Source: Actinomadura nitritigenes
GTDB taxonomy: Bacteria; Actinomycetota; Actinomycetes; Streptosporangiales; Streptosporangiaceae
Direction of reading: 5' to 3'
Assembly: GCF_017573545.1 (NCBI RefSeq)
Contig: NZ_JAGEOK010000010.1
Coordinates: 186,001-250,000, forward strand
Length of the DNA stretch: 64,000 nucleotides
The notes under the pieces are model-generated. The model made no database searches. It was not told the DNA's origin and saw only the letters and a program-made list of their open reading frames with translations. The stretch's first letter is position 1. Each line of letters opens with the position of its first letter. Both the position numbers and the translations under genes were made by a program. Below, one piece after another: positions 1 to 7,975 of the stretch.

Positions 1-1
1 C

Positions 2-403
2 GCGCGCGCGTGGCGCGGCGCGGAGACGAAGCGGTCGCTCGCCGAGGTCTACGAGCTGTTCCCGGTGCTGGGGGAGATGCGGTCGCGGCTCGCGGGCGCG
101 CTGTCCGGCGGCCAGCAGCAGATGCTGGCCGTCGGCCGGGCGCTGATGGCCCGGCCCCGGCTGATCCTGCTGGACGAGCCGTCCATGGGCCTGTCGCCCA
201 AGCTCGTCGAGGACATCCTCGCGGTGCTCGTGCGGCTGCGCGAGGAGGGGCTGAGCCTGCTGCTGGTCGAGCAGAACGCCAAGCTGACGTTCGAGGCGAC
301 CAGCGACTGCGTCGTGATGGAGAACGGCGAGGTGGCGATGGTCGGCACTTCCCGCGAGCTGCGCGACGATGTCCGGGTCCGCCGCATCTACCTGGGCCTC
401 TAG
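2..403 (+). CDS. Branched-chain amino acid ABC transporter ATPase (LivF-like), 5' truncated
   Basis: This is the C-terminal part of an ABC ATPase that enters the window from the left, with no start codon visible. The reading frame shows the ABC signature LSGGQQQ near residue 40, a Walker B segment LILLDEPSMGLSP and the switch region LLLVEQNA. The LSGGQQQMLAVGRALM and DEPSMGLSPKLVE wording is typical of LivF, the second ATPase of branched-chain amino acid (HAAT family) importers. It would hydrolyse ATP on the cytoplasmic face of the importer. The rest of the liv operon should lie upstream. The amino-acid class is inferred from sequence style only, so another HAAT substrate such as urea or amides is possible. 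Confidence 0.85.
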   Translation, partial: ARAWRGAETKRSLAEVYELFPVLGEMRSRLAGALSGGQQQMLAVGRALMARPRLILLDEPSMGLSPKLVEDILAVLVRLREEGLSLLLVEQNAKLTFEATSDCVVMENGEVAMVGTSRELRDDVRVRRIYLGL

Positions 404-475
404 GTGCACCGTCGCCGGGCTCGTCCTGATCGTCCGGTCCGAGCCCGGCCTGGAGACGGGGTGGCGCGCCGCGGG

Positions 476-1462
476 TCAGCGGCAGAAGGGCTTCATGCCC
501 ATCGCGGACTCGATGCCGTTCAGCACCAGGCTCTGGAACCGCTCCGCCCCGGCGAAGCCCGTGCCGTCGTCGGTGAACGCCTTGGCGTCGTGCCCGAGGG
601 TGGTCAGGAACGCCCGGCCGCCGTCGTAGTACTGGCACCACGCGACGGGGTGGAACGAGCCGTGCCCCGGATGGTTCATGTTGCCGGTGACGCCCTGGGC
701 GAGGGTCTTCTCGTCCACGGTGGCCAGGAACCGCACTTCGCTGGGGAACGGGACGAGGTTGTACCACTCGTCGCTGAAGTCCCACCGGCCCGGCAGCCCG
801 GCGGTCGAGGCGTCCTTGCGGTCGACGGTCTGGACGGTCCCGGGCTGCGCGCGCCCGTGGTCGTAGAAGTTGGCGCCGCCGAGGAGCCCCTCGTACCAGG
901 GCCAGTTGTACTCGGTGCCGAACGCGTTGTGGATGCCGACGAAGCCGCCGCCTCCGCGGACGTACTGCCGCAGCGAGGTCTGGGCCGCGTCGTCGAGGGC
1001 GTCGCGGGTGGTGCTCATGAAGACGACGGCGTTGTAGCGGAACAGCGCCGACGGCGACGCGAGCTGCGCCACGTCCTCGGTCCAGTCGACGCCGAACCCG
1101 TTGTCCTGCCCCATCTTCACCAGGGCCTTCTGGGCCACGTTGGCGTCGCTGAGCGGCGGGTTCATGCCGGGGCCGAGGGCGGGGCCGAGGTTGGCGTGCC
1201 GGGGCCCGGCGGTGCGGCTGTAGACGAGGACCCGGTAGCCCTCGGCCGGGTCGAAGTTGCCCCAGTCGTGGTAGCAGCGGGGGTCGGTGCCGCGGCAGAC
1301 GCCGTAGACGGGGTCGCCGAGCTCCTGGGCGCCGGCGTTCCTCGGCTCGGCGCGCGGGCCGGCCGCGGCCGGCCCGCCGGTGAGCGCCGCGGCGGCCAGC
1401 ACGGCGGCGGTGCCGAGGGCCGCCGCGGCGGCCGACAGCACGGGGGACGGGGGCCTCTTCAT
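476..1462 (-). CDS. Secreted ThuA-like domain protein
   Basis: A 328-residue protein with an Ala-rich N-terminal signal peptide (about residues 1-35). The mature part resembles the ThuA-like class I amidotransferase fold (trehalose-utilisation family), with YRVLVYSRTAGPRH, the FRYNAVVFMSTT strand, GGGGFVGIHNAFGTEYNWPWYEGLLGG and a late GRAFLTTLGHDA segment. Members of this family are often linked to sugar or glycoside degradation, but the exact reaction is unknown. The ATG has a good ribosome site (GGAAAGGA about 8 bases upstream). It is transcribed away from the PQQ-dehydrogenase gene across a 286-base shared regulatory region containing CTAG-centred palindromes, which suggests co-regulation with the quinoprotein. 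Confidence 0.8.
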   Translation of the reverse strand: MKRPPSPVLSAAAAALGTAAVLAAAALTGGPAAAGPRAEPRNAGAQELGDPVYGVCRGTDPRCYHDWGNFDPAEGYRVLVYSRTAGPRHANLGPALGPGMNPPLSDANVAQKALVKMGQDNGFGVDWTEDVAQLASPSALFRYNAVVFMSTTRDALDDAAQTSLRQYVRGGGGFVGIHNAFGTEYNWPWYEGLLGGANFYDHGRAQPGTVQTVDRKDASTAGLPGRWDFSDEWYNLVPFPSEVRFLATVDEKTLAQGVTGNMNHPGHGSFHPVAWCQYYDGGRAFLTTLGHDAKAFTDDGTGFAGAERFQSLVLNGIESAMGMKPFCR

Positions 1463-1495
1463 GGGGCGGGTCCTTTCCGGTGTTCCCGTTCACGC

Positions 1496-1512
1496 GGTCC
1501 ATCTAGTGGACC
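1496..1512. promoter_or_regulatory. Candidate operator 1, CTAG-centred inverted repeat
   Basis: The sequence GGTCCA-TCTAG-TGGACC is a perfect six-base inverted repeat around TCTAG. It lies 34 bases upstream of the ThuA-like gene. Just beyond it at 1518-1532 is a second short palindrome, AACC-GTCTAGA-GGTT. CTAG is rare in such GC-rich DNA, so the clustering is notable. The binding protein is not known. Confidence 0.45.
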
Positions 1513-1714
1513 AGTTGAACCGTCTAGAGGTTCTAGGACGATCTCACGCGGATCGGCCGTCGGCAATACCCCGGGTGTCGCCTGCTCGCGGCGGACCACG
1601 AAGATCCCCTGTCATGACTGGTGAAATTACCGATGTGCAGGAGCCGTTCGAGATGCAGGCTATTGCCAGAGCAGCGGAAGCGGCTTACCGTGTCGTCCGT
1701 CGATCGGACCTTTG

Positions 1715-1731
1715 AGTCCGTCTAGTGGACC
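1715..1731. promoter_or_regulatory. Candidate operator 2, related to operator 1
   Basis: AGTCCG-TCTAG-TGGACC repeats the right half and spacer of the palindrome at 1496-1512. The 12-mer TCTAGTGGACCA is identical in both copies. It sits 17 bases upstream of the PQQ-dehydrogenase ATG, where a bound repressor would block initiation. The paired arrangement suggests one regulator controls both divergent genes. Confidence 0.45.
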
Positions 1732-1748
1732 ACGGAACGGGAGAGAGC

Positions 1749-3914
1749 ATGGATCGACGGAACTTCCTGACCGGGGCCGCCGCGGTCGTCGGCGGCACCG
1801 TGGCCTTCACGCCGCTCCGCGCTCCCGCGGCGAACGCCGACGCCGCCTCGACCCGCCTCGCCCTGCCCGTCCCGCCGCAGCCGACCGCCTTCGGCGCCAC
1901 CGGCCGCGACTTCCCGAAGGTCTGCGGGAACCTCGGCAACCAGAACCACTCCACGCTCCGCGGGATCGACCGCGGCAACGTCCGGCGCCTCGGCGGCGCC
2001 TGGCACGTCAACCTGGAGGGCGGCAGCACGTCGGCCCGCTCCCAGCAGAGCACGATCGTCGTCCAGGACGGCGTGCTGTACGTGCAGAGCGGCCAGCAGA
2101 ACGTCTTCGCCGTCGACGGCCGCACCGGCGAGGTCAAGTGGAAGACCAACGTCGGCTCGCAGCAGACGAACATGCGCGGCGTCGGGCTGGGGGAGGGGCT
2201 GGTCTTCACCACGTCCGGTTCCAACATCGTGTACGCGCTCGACCAGAAGACCGGCGCCGTCGTGTGGCAGCGCGAGTTGCTCGTCGCCGGGGAGGGCGAC
2301 CCGAACTGCGACCCGCAGGAAGGGCAGTGCGGCGGCAACCGCGGCGGCCTCGCCGGCGCCGTCGTCTACTGGGACGGCCTCATCTACGTCGGCACCGAGG
2401 GCAGCACCGCCGGCGCCCGCGGCCGCGCCTACGCCCTCGACGCCCGGACCGGCGAGATCGCCTGGACGTTCTGGGGCCCGCCCGGACCCGGCGAGTACGG
2501 CAACGACACCTGGGAGGGCGACACCTGGAAGACCGGCGGCGTCGTCTGCTGGATCCACCCGGCGATCGACCCCGAGCTCGGCCTCGTCTACTGGACGTTC
2601 GGCAACCCGTACCCGCGCACCAACGGCTCCACCCGCGGCGGGACGAACCTGTTCGCCAACTGCCTGGTCGCGATCGACGCCAAGACCGGGAAGCGCCGCT
2701 GGCACTTCCAGTCCGTCCACCACGACATCTGGGACTTCGACAACGTCATGGCGCCGGTGCTGATCGACCTGAGGATCGGCCACCGCACGCGCAAGGTCGT
2801 CGTGTACGGCAGCAAGGTCGGGATGTTCTACATCCTGGACCGGGAGACCGGCAAGGGCGTGCACGGCATCACCGAGCGGCCCGTCCCGCAGGAGCCGCGG
2901 CAGAAGACCTGGCCGACGCAGCCGTTCCCGGGCGGCGAGCCGTTCGTCCACCAGGCGCCGAGCTTCCACGACACCACACGGCCCGTCCCGTACTACCCGA
3001 CCGGCGAGATCTTCACGCCCTTCTGGGACGACGCGACCATCCTGTTCCCCGGGGCCGGCGGCGGCGCGGACTGGTCGTACATGTCGTTCAGCCCGCACAC
3101 CGGGTTCGTCTACGTCGGGTACGGGCTCGTCAACTCCTCCTACTCCAACACCAACGGCGGCCGCGTCAACACCGCCCGGCCGCTCGGCGAGTACTTCTCC
3201 GGCGGCATCGCCGCCGTGGACCCGCGCACCAACAAGCCCGTGTGGCGCAAGGAGGGCGAGTGGTCCCTCGCCCACGGCAACGGCATCCTCACCACCGCCG
3301 GACGCGTCATGTTCCAGGGCGGCCCGGACGGCGTGCTCCACGCGATGGACGACGCCACCGGCCGCGACCTGTGGAGCTGGCAGTGCGGCGCCGGCGTCCA
3401 CACCAGCCCGGTCAGCTACGAGATCGACGGCGAGCAGTACGTCGCGGTCTTCGCGGGCGGCAGCTGGCTGCCCTACCCCGACATCCCCAAGGGCGACCAC
3501 CTGTGGGCGTTCAAGCTGAACGGCGAGGTCGGGCCGGCGCCCGCGCCGACCCCGCCGTCCAAGCGCAACCAGATCCGCACCGCGCCCGTCGCGGGCGCCG
3601 ATGCGGACAACACCGTCACCCTCGGCCGGATCTGGGACTCCGCCGCCGGCGCGCCCGGCGGCGCGGAGAACACCGTCGCGCAGAACGCGATGTCCCCGCA
3701 GCACATGACCGTTCCCGCCGGCACCGAGGTCACCTTCGTCAACCCGTCCGGGAACGAGCACTCGCACGGCGCCGCGTCGTTCTTCGAGCACGTGTTCAAC
3801 TCGGGGCGGCTCAAGCCCGGCGAGTCCTACAAGCACACCTTCACCGAGCGCGGCGAGTACTTCTACAACGACCCGGTCTTCCCGCAGAGCACCGGGAAGA
3901 TCGTCGTCCAGTGA
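1749..3914 (+). CDS. Tat-exported PQQ-dependent dehydrogenase with C-terminal cupredoxin-like domain
   Basis: A 721-residue quinoprotein. I chose the ATG at 1749 because GGGAGAG precedes it and it opens directly onto the Tat motif DRRNFLTG; an upstream GTG at 1725 is possible. The body is an eight-bladed PQQ beta-propeller of the methanol/alcohol dehydrogenase family (VDGRTGEVKWKTNVG, FGNPYPRTNGS, FQSVHHDIWDFDNVMAP). It should oxidise an alcohol or sugar substrate outside the cytoplasmic membrane using PQQ. The last 100 residues resemble a plastocyanin/cupredoxin domain (NEHSHG, then GEYFYNDPVFP), but the Cys, His and Met expected near the C-terminus are D, F and S, so type-1 copper is unlikely. 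The pqq genes follow directly. The substrate is not identifiable. Confidence 0.9.
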   Translation: MDRRNFLTGAAAVVGGTVAFTPLRAPAANADAASTRLALPVPPQPTAFGATGRDFPKVCGNLGNQNHSTLRGIDRGNVRRLGGAWHVNLEGGSTSARSQQSTIVVQDGVLYVQSGQQNVFAVDGRTGEVKWKTNVGSQQTNMRGVGLGEGLVFTTSGSNIVYALDQKTGAVVWQRELLVAGEGDPNCDPQEGQCGGNRGGLAGAVVYWDGLIYVGTEGSTAGARGRAYALDARTGEIAWTFWGPPGPGEYGNDTWEGDTWKTGGVVCWIHPAIDPELGLVYWTFGNPYPRTNGSTRGGTNLFANCLVAIDAKTGKRRWHFQSVHHDIWDFDNVMAPVLIDLRIGHRTRKVVVYGSKVGMFYILDRETGKGVHGITERPVPQEPRQKTWPTQPFPGGEPFVHQAPSFHDTTRPVPYYPTGEIFTPFWDDATILFPGAGGGADWSYMSFSPHTGFVYVGYGLVNSSYSNTNGGRVNTARPLGEYFSGGIAAVDPRTNKPVWRKEGEWSLAHGNGILTTAGRVMFQGGPDGVLHAMDDATGRDLWSWQCGAGVHTSPVSYEIDGEQYVAVFAGGSWLPYPDIPKGDHLWAFKLNGEVGPAPAPTPPSKRNQIRTAPVAGADADNTVTLGRIWDSAAGAPGGAENTVAQNAMSPQHMTVPAGTEVTFVNPSGNEHSHGAASFFEHVFNSGRLKPGESYKHTFTERGEYFYNDPVFPQSTGKIVVQ

Positions 3915-3916
3915 CC

Positions 3917-3937
3917 CCCGGGCCGGAGGGCCCCGGG
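3917..3937 (+). terminator. GC hairpin between the dehydrogenase and pqqA
   Basis: CCCGGG at 3917 can pair with CCCGGG at 3932 just after the dehydrogenase stop codon, leaving a GC-rich loop. It may lower read-through from the dehydrogenase into pqqA or stabilise the upstream message. There is no U-tract, so this is only a possible attenuating structure. Confidence 0.3.
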
Positions 3938-3972
3938 CCGCACAGATCCCCCACGGAAGGGAAGCACCAGAG

Positions 3973-4131
3973 ATGACCCAGCACATCCCCGACGCCGAGA
4001 CCGCGAACGCCGACGTCCACGACGCCCGGGCGCAGGGCGCCGCCGGGCGGACGGACTCCTGGTCCACGCCCGACTACCAGGTCGTGGAGACCTCCCTGGA
4101 AGTCACGGCCTACTTCGGCGTCGAGATCTGA
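3973..4131 (+). CDS. pqqA: PqqA, PQQ precursor peptide (52 aa)
   Basis: A short gene of 52 codons directly before pqqB (10-base gap). Near the C-terminus it carries the hallmark E-x-x-x-Y core (LEVTAYFG, Glu43 and Tyr47). These are the glutamate and tyrosine that PqqE joins by a C-C bond to build the PQQ skeleton. A preceding Trp-Pro stretch (SWSTPDY) also matches the family. Most PqqA peptides are 22-30 residues; this one has about 25 extra N-terminal residues, common in actinobacterial forms. The ribosome site AAGGGAAG lies about 10 bases upstream. Position and motif make the call secure despite the small size. Confidence 0.92.
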   Translation: MTQHIPDAETANADVHDARAQGAAGRTDSWSTPDYQVVETSLEVTAYFGVEI

Positions 4132-4141
4132 TCGCCGGCCG

Positions 4142-5044
4142 ATGAGGGTGCGCGTTCTCGGCACCGCCGCGGGCGGCGGCGTCCCCCAGTGGAACTGCGC
4201 GTGCCACGGGTGCGCCGCCGCCCGCGCGCACCCGTCGCGGCGCCGCCGGCACGCCTCGATCGCGATCGAGGCGTCCCCGGGACGCTGGTACGTGGTCAAC
4301 GCGACGCCGGACATCGCGGAGCAGGTCGAGGCGACCGCGGACCTGCGTCCCGGCCCGGAGCGGCGCCGCAGCCCGGTCGCGGGGGCGGTGCTGACCGACG
4401 CCGAACTCGACCACACGCTCGGGCTGCCGCGGCTGCGGGAGGCGGCGAGCCTGCGCGTCGTCGCGACCGCCACCGTCCGCGACGCGCTGGCGGGCGGCCT
4501 CCGGCTGGACCGCGTCCTCGCCCCGTACACCGAGCTGACCTGGGCGGAACTCCCCGAGGACGGGGCCGTCCCGCTCGACGGCACCGGAAGCCCGGAGATC
4601 GCGGCCGTCCGGGTCTCGGGCAAGCGCCCCCGCTACGCGGCCGGCCTCGACCTGCCGGACGGGGCCTGGTCCGTGGCGTTGCACGTCACCGACCGGCGCG
4701 CCGGCACCAGCCTCGTCTACGCGCCGGCGCTCGCCGGGTGGCCGCCCCGGCTCGACCGGGCCCTGTCCGCGGCGGACTGCGTCATCGTCGACGGCACGTT
4801 CTGGGACGACGGCGAGCCGTGCCGCTCCGGGTTCACCGAGCGGACCGCCACCGAGATGGGCCACCTGCCGATCACCGGGCCGGGCGGCACGGCCGAACGG
4901 CTCGCGGCGCTGCCCGCGGCGCGGCGCCTCTACACGCATCTCAACAACACCAACCCCCTCGTCGACCCCGGCCACGACGGCCACCGTGCCCTCGCCGGAA
5001 TGGGGATCGAGGTCGCATCGGAAGGCCAGGTGATCGACCTGTGA
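4142..5044 (+). CDS. pqqB: PqqB, metallo-beta-lactamase-fold PQQ biosynthesis protein
   Basis: A 300-residue protein matching PqqB throughout: MRVRVLGTAAGGGVPQWNCAC at the start, VVNATPDIAEQ, VLTDAELDHTLGLPRLR, IVDGTFWDDGE, MGHLPITGPGG and the final THLNNTNPLVDP. The cysteines in NCACHGC and the His/Asp residues agree with the zinc-bearing MBL-like family. PqqB is thought to hydroxylate the Glu-Tyr intermediate before PqqC. Its stop codon overlaps the pqqC GTG by four bases, implying translational coupling. Confidence 0.95.
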   Translation: MRVRVLGTAAGGGVPQWNCACHGCAAARAHPSRRRRHASIAIEASPGRWYVVNATPDIAEQVEATADLRPGPERRRSPVAGAVLTDAELDHTLGLPRLREAASLRVVATATVRDALAGGLRLDRVLAPYTELTWAELPEDGAVPLDGTGSPEIAAVRVSGKRPRYAAGLDLPDGAWSVALHVTDRRAGTSLVYAPALAGWPPRLDRALSAADCVIVDGTFWDDGEPCRSGFTERTATEMGHLPITGPGGTAERLAALPAARRLYTHLNNTNPLVDPGHDGHRALAGMGIEVASEGQVIDL

Positions 5045-5805
5045 GCACGACGACGGACGCCGCGCGCCGTCCCGCCCGCCCGCTGCCCTGGACGCCCGGG
5101 GAGGTGGAGCGCCGGCTCCGCGGGATCGCCGCCGAGCGCTACCACCACCGGCACCCGTTCAACCTGCGGATGCACGACGGGCTGCTGGCGCCGGAGGAGC
5201 TGCGCCGCTGGGTGCTGAACCGCTTCCACTACCAGCGGCACATCCCGATCAAGGACGCGCTCATCCTCGCCAAGCTGGACAGCCGGGAGCTGCGCCGGGC
5301 CTGGATCCGGCGCATCCACGACCACGACGGCCGCGACGGCGGCGCCGGGGCGCCCGGGGACGACGGCGGCATCGAGCGGTGGCTGCGCCTCGGCGAGGCC
5401 GCCGGCCTGGACCGGGTGCTGCTGCTCTCGGGAGAGGGCGTCCTGCCCGGCGTGCGGTTCGCGGTCGAGGGCTACGTCAACTTCTGCCGCCTCGCGACGC
5501 CCCTCGAAGCGGTCGCCTCCTCGCTCACCGAGCTCTTCGCGCCGGACCTGATGGTCACAAGGATCGGGGCCTGGGAGCGCCACTACCCCTGGATCGAGCC
5601 GGAAGGGCTGCGCTACTTCCAGGTCCGCGTGGGGCAGGGCCGCCGGGACGCCGACGAGGCCCTCGCGCTGGTGCACCGGTGGGCCGGGACGCGCGCCGAC
5701 CAGGAGCGGGTGCTGGCGGCGTTCGCCTTCAAATGCGACGTGCTCTGGTCGCTGCTGGACGCGGTCGAGCACGCCACGGCCGCGGGGGGCGCGGATGCCC
5801 GCTGA
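5041..5805 (+). CDS. pqqC: PqqC, pyrroloquinoline-quinone synthase
   Basis: A 254-residue haem-oxygenase-fold protein that carries out the final oxidation and ring closure of AHQQ to PQQ without a metal. Visible family motifs are RYHHRHPFNLRMHDG near residue 35, WVLNRFHYQRHIPIKDA, RRIHDHDG, YVNFCR, a Tyr-rich SLTELFAPDLM segment and the C-terminal FKCDVLWSLLDA. The start is GTG at 5041, overlapping the pqqB stop by four bases (GTGA). The coding end overlaps pqqD by 11 bases. Confidence 0.95.
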   Translation: MSTTTDAARRPARPLPWTPGEVERRLRGIAAERYHHRHPFNLRMHDGLLAPEELRRWVLNRFHYQRHIPIKDALILAKLDSRELRRAWIRRIHDHDGRDGGAGAPGDDGGIERWLRLGEAAGLDRVLLLSGEGVLPGVRFAVEGYVNFCRLATPLEAVASSLTELFAPDLMVTRIGAWERHYPWIEPEGLRYFQVRVGQGRRDADEALALVHRWAGTRADQERVLAAFAFKCDVLWSLLDAVEHATAAGGADAR

Positions 5806-6088
5806 ACCCGCTCCGATGACGGCGACGGCGACGGGGGAGACGCGGCCCGCGCTCGCCCGTTCCGTCCTGCTTCGCTACGACCGCGTCCGCCGCGCCGAGC
5901 TGCTGCTGATGCCCGAGCGGGCCGTCCTGCTCAGCCCGGAGGCCGGCCGCATCCTGCGGCTCTGCGACGGGCGCCGCACCGTCGACGGCATCATCGCCGC
6001 CCTCGCCGCCGACCACCCGGACGCCCCGCTCGACCGGGACGTGCCCGAGTTCATCGAGAGGGTCCGCGCGGAAGGGTGGCTGCGATGA
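5795..6088 (+). CDS. pqqD: PqqD, PqqA-binding chaperone
   Basis: A 97-residue winged-helix protein. It contains the family pattern LRYDRVRRAELLLMPERAVLLSPEAGRILRLCDGRRTV and a C-terminal EGWL. PqqD holds the PqqA peptide and presents it to the radical SAM enzyme PqqE. It is a separate protein here, not fused to PqqC or PqqE. The ATG at 5795 lies inside the end of pqqC, and its stop overlaps the pqqE ATG (ATGA), so the operon is tightly coupled. Confidence 0.93.
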   Translation: MPAEPAPMTATATGETRPALARSVLLRYDRVRRAELLLMPERAVLLSPEAGRILRLCDGRRTVDGIIAALAADHPDAPLDRDVPEFIERVRAEGWLR

Positions 6089-7191
6089 CCGAGCCCGCCG
6101 CGCCGTGGGCGCTGCTCGCCGAACTGACCCACGCGTGCCCGCTGCACTGCCCCTACTGCTCCAACCCGCTCGAACTCGTCCGGCGGCGCACCGAACTGGC
6201 GGCCGACGAGTGGGCGCGGGTCCTCGCGGAGGCCGCCGACCTCGGCGTCGTCCAGGCGCACATCTCCGGCGGCGAGCCGCTCCTGCGCCCCGACCTCGAA
6301 CGGATCGTGGCGGCGGCGCACCGCGCCGGCGTCTACACCCAGCTCGTCACCAGCGGCCTCGGCCTCACCGCCGGCCGGCTGGACGCGCTGATCGGCGCCG
6401 GGATCAACAGCGTGCAGCTGTCGGTCCAGGACGCGGATCAAGCGAACTCCGACCTCATCGCCGGGCGCGCCTCCTACGCCGCGAAGGAGCGGGCCGCGGG
6501 CGTCATCCGGGCGGCCGGGCTTCCCTTCGGGCTCAACGTCGTCCTGCACCGGCACAACCTCGACCGCCTGCCGCAGATCATCGAGATGGGCGAGCGCTGG
6601 GGAGCCGACCGCGTCGAACTGGCCAACGCCCAGTTCTACGGCTGGGCCCTCCGCAACCGGGACGTCCTGCTCCCCACGGCGGAACAGCTCGACCGCGCGA
6701 AACGGACGGTGGCCGACCACCGGGCGAAGGCGCGGCGACCGGAGCTGGTGTGGGTCCTTCCCGACTACCACGAGGGCGTGCCGAAACCGTGCATGGGCGG
6801 CTGGGGCGCCCGTTCCATCACGGTGGCGCCCGACGGGACGGCGCTGCCGTGCCCGGCCGCCTACGCGATGACCGGCCTGCGCCCGCCGAACGTCCGCGAC
6901 CGCCCGCTGTCCTGGATCTGGCGGCGGTCCGGCGCCTTCAACGCCTACCGCGGCACCGCGTGGATGAGCGGGCCGTGCGGTGAGTGCCCGCGCCGCGAGA
7001 CCGACTTCGGCGGATGCCGGTGCCAGGCGTTCGCCCTGACCGGCGACGCCTCCCGCACGGACCCGGCCTGCGCCCTGTCGCCCGACCACCACCTGGTCCG
7101 CGACCGCGCCGGCCGCGCCGGACGGGAGGACGGCGAGGACGGCGCCGCGCCGGACTTCGTCTACCGGCGGCCGGCGAACGCCCGCGACTAG
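6085..7191 (+). CDS. pqqE: PqqE, radical SAM PqqA Glu-Tyr cross-linking enzyme
   Basis: A 368-residue radical SAM enzyme. The [4Fe-4S] cluster motif CxxxCxxC is CPLHCPYC near residue 17. The C-terminal SPASM region provides auxiliary cluster cysteines (CMGGWG, CPAA, CGEC, CRC and CALSP). It forms the carbon-carbon bond between Glu and Tyr of PqqA. I chose ATG 6085, which gives an ATGA overlap with pqqD; an in-frame ATG nine bases upstream (6076) is less likely. The stop overlaps the stop of the convergent TetR gene by four bases, so no terminator separates them. Confidence 0.95.
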   Translation: MTEPAAPWALLAELTHACPLHCPYCSNPLELVRRRTELAADEWARVLAEAADLGVVQAHISGGEPLLRPDLERIVAAAHRAGVYTQLVTSGLGLTAGRLDALIGAGINSVQLSVQDADQANSDLIAGRASYAAKERAAGVIRAAGLPFGLNVVLHRHNLDRLPQIIEMGERWGADRVELANAQFYGWALRNRDVLLPTAEQLDRAKRTVADHRAKARRPELVWVLPDYHEGVPKPCMGGWGARSITVAPDGTALPCPAAYAMTGLRPPNVRDRPLSWIWRRSGAFNAYRGTAWMSGPCGECPRRETDFGGCRCQAFALTGDASRTDPACALSPDHHLVRDRAGRAGREDGEDGAAPDFVYRRPANARD

Positions 7192-7871
7192 GAGCCGCCG
7201 CGGCCGGGACCGCCGCGGCCCGCGCCGGTCAGGTAGGCCACGACCATCTCGCCGATCATCTCGCGGTGCCGCTCCCGGTGCTCGGGCGCCGTCATGTCCC
7301 GTCCGAACAGCGCGCCGAACGTGTGCTGGTTCGCGATCCGGAAGAAGCAGAAGGAGCTGATCATCATGTGCACGTCGATGGCGTCCGCCTCGGCGACGAA
7401 GTCGCCGGAGGCGCGGCCGGCGTCGAGGATCTGCGAGATCAGCTCCGCCACCGGGCCGCTGAGGGTCGGCAGCGCCTCCGACTTGCGCAGGTGCTCCGCC
7501 TGGTGGATGTTCTCGATGCTGACGAGCTTGATGAAGTCCGGATGCGCCTCGTGGTGGTCGAACGTCAGCTCGGCCAGCGTGCGGATCGCCTCCACCGGCG
7601 CCAGGTGCTGGACGTCGATCGTCGACTCCAGCTTCCGCACCTCGCCGTACGCCTTCTCCAGCACCGCGACGTACAGCTTCTCCTTGCCGCCGAAGTAGTA
7701 GTAGATCATCCGCTTGGTGGTGCGCATGAGCGCCGCCATGTCGTCCACCCGGGCGCCGGCGTACCCGTGCCTCGCGAACTCCCGCTGCGCGACCTCGAGG
7801 ATCTCCGCGCGGGTGCGGTCGGCGTCGCGCTGGCGCTCTCCCGAGGCGGGCGTGACGGAGTGCGACGGCAT
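7188..7871 (-). CDS. TetR-family regulator
   Basis: A 227-residue TetR-type repressor: N-terminal helix-turn-helix (ILEVAQREFARHGYAGARVDDMAALMRTTKRMIYYYFGGKE), then a ligand domain with HHEAHPDFIKLVSIENIH. This wording is close to regulators found next to quinate/shikimate or aromatic catabolic genes. The ATG at 7871 has GGAG four bases upstream, better than the GTG at 7904. It lies about 100 bases downstream of the qsuB-like gene on the same strand and is probably co-transcribed with it, so self-regulation together with qsuB is likely. Binding sites were not proven. Confidence 0.85.
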   Translation of the reverse strand: MPSHSVTPASGERQRDADRTRAEILEVAQREFARHGYAGARVDDMAALMRTTKRMIYYYFGGKEKLYVAVLEKAYGEVRKLESTIDVQHLAPVEAIRTLAELTFDHHEAHPDFIKLVSIENIHQAEHLRKSEALPTLSGPVAELISQILDAGRASGDFVAEADAIDVHMMISSFCFFRIANQHTFGALFGRDMTAPEHRERHREMIGEMVVAYLTGAGRGGPGRGGS

Positions 7872-7975
7872 GTGACTCCATGAGAGGGGTGCGGACGAGG
7901 ACACATCCTATGGTGCTCCGGGCGCCCGCCCCGCTCGCTGACCACGAGTGGTCCCGGGGCGGCGCCCGCCGGGGG

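Noticed and set aside
1722..4067. Long open frame on the minus strand antisense to the PQQ dehydrogenase (and similar long antisense frames under many genes)
   Set aside because: GC-rich coding sequence lacks stop codons on the opposite strand. The translated product is low-complexity and has no family features, while the plus strand has clear motifs.
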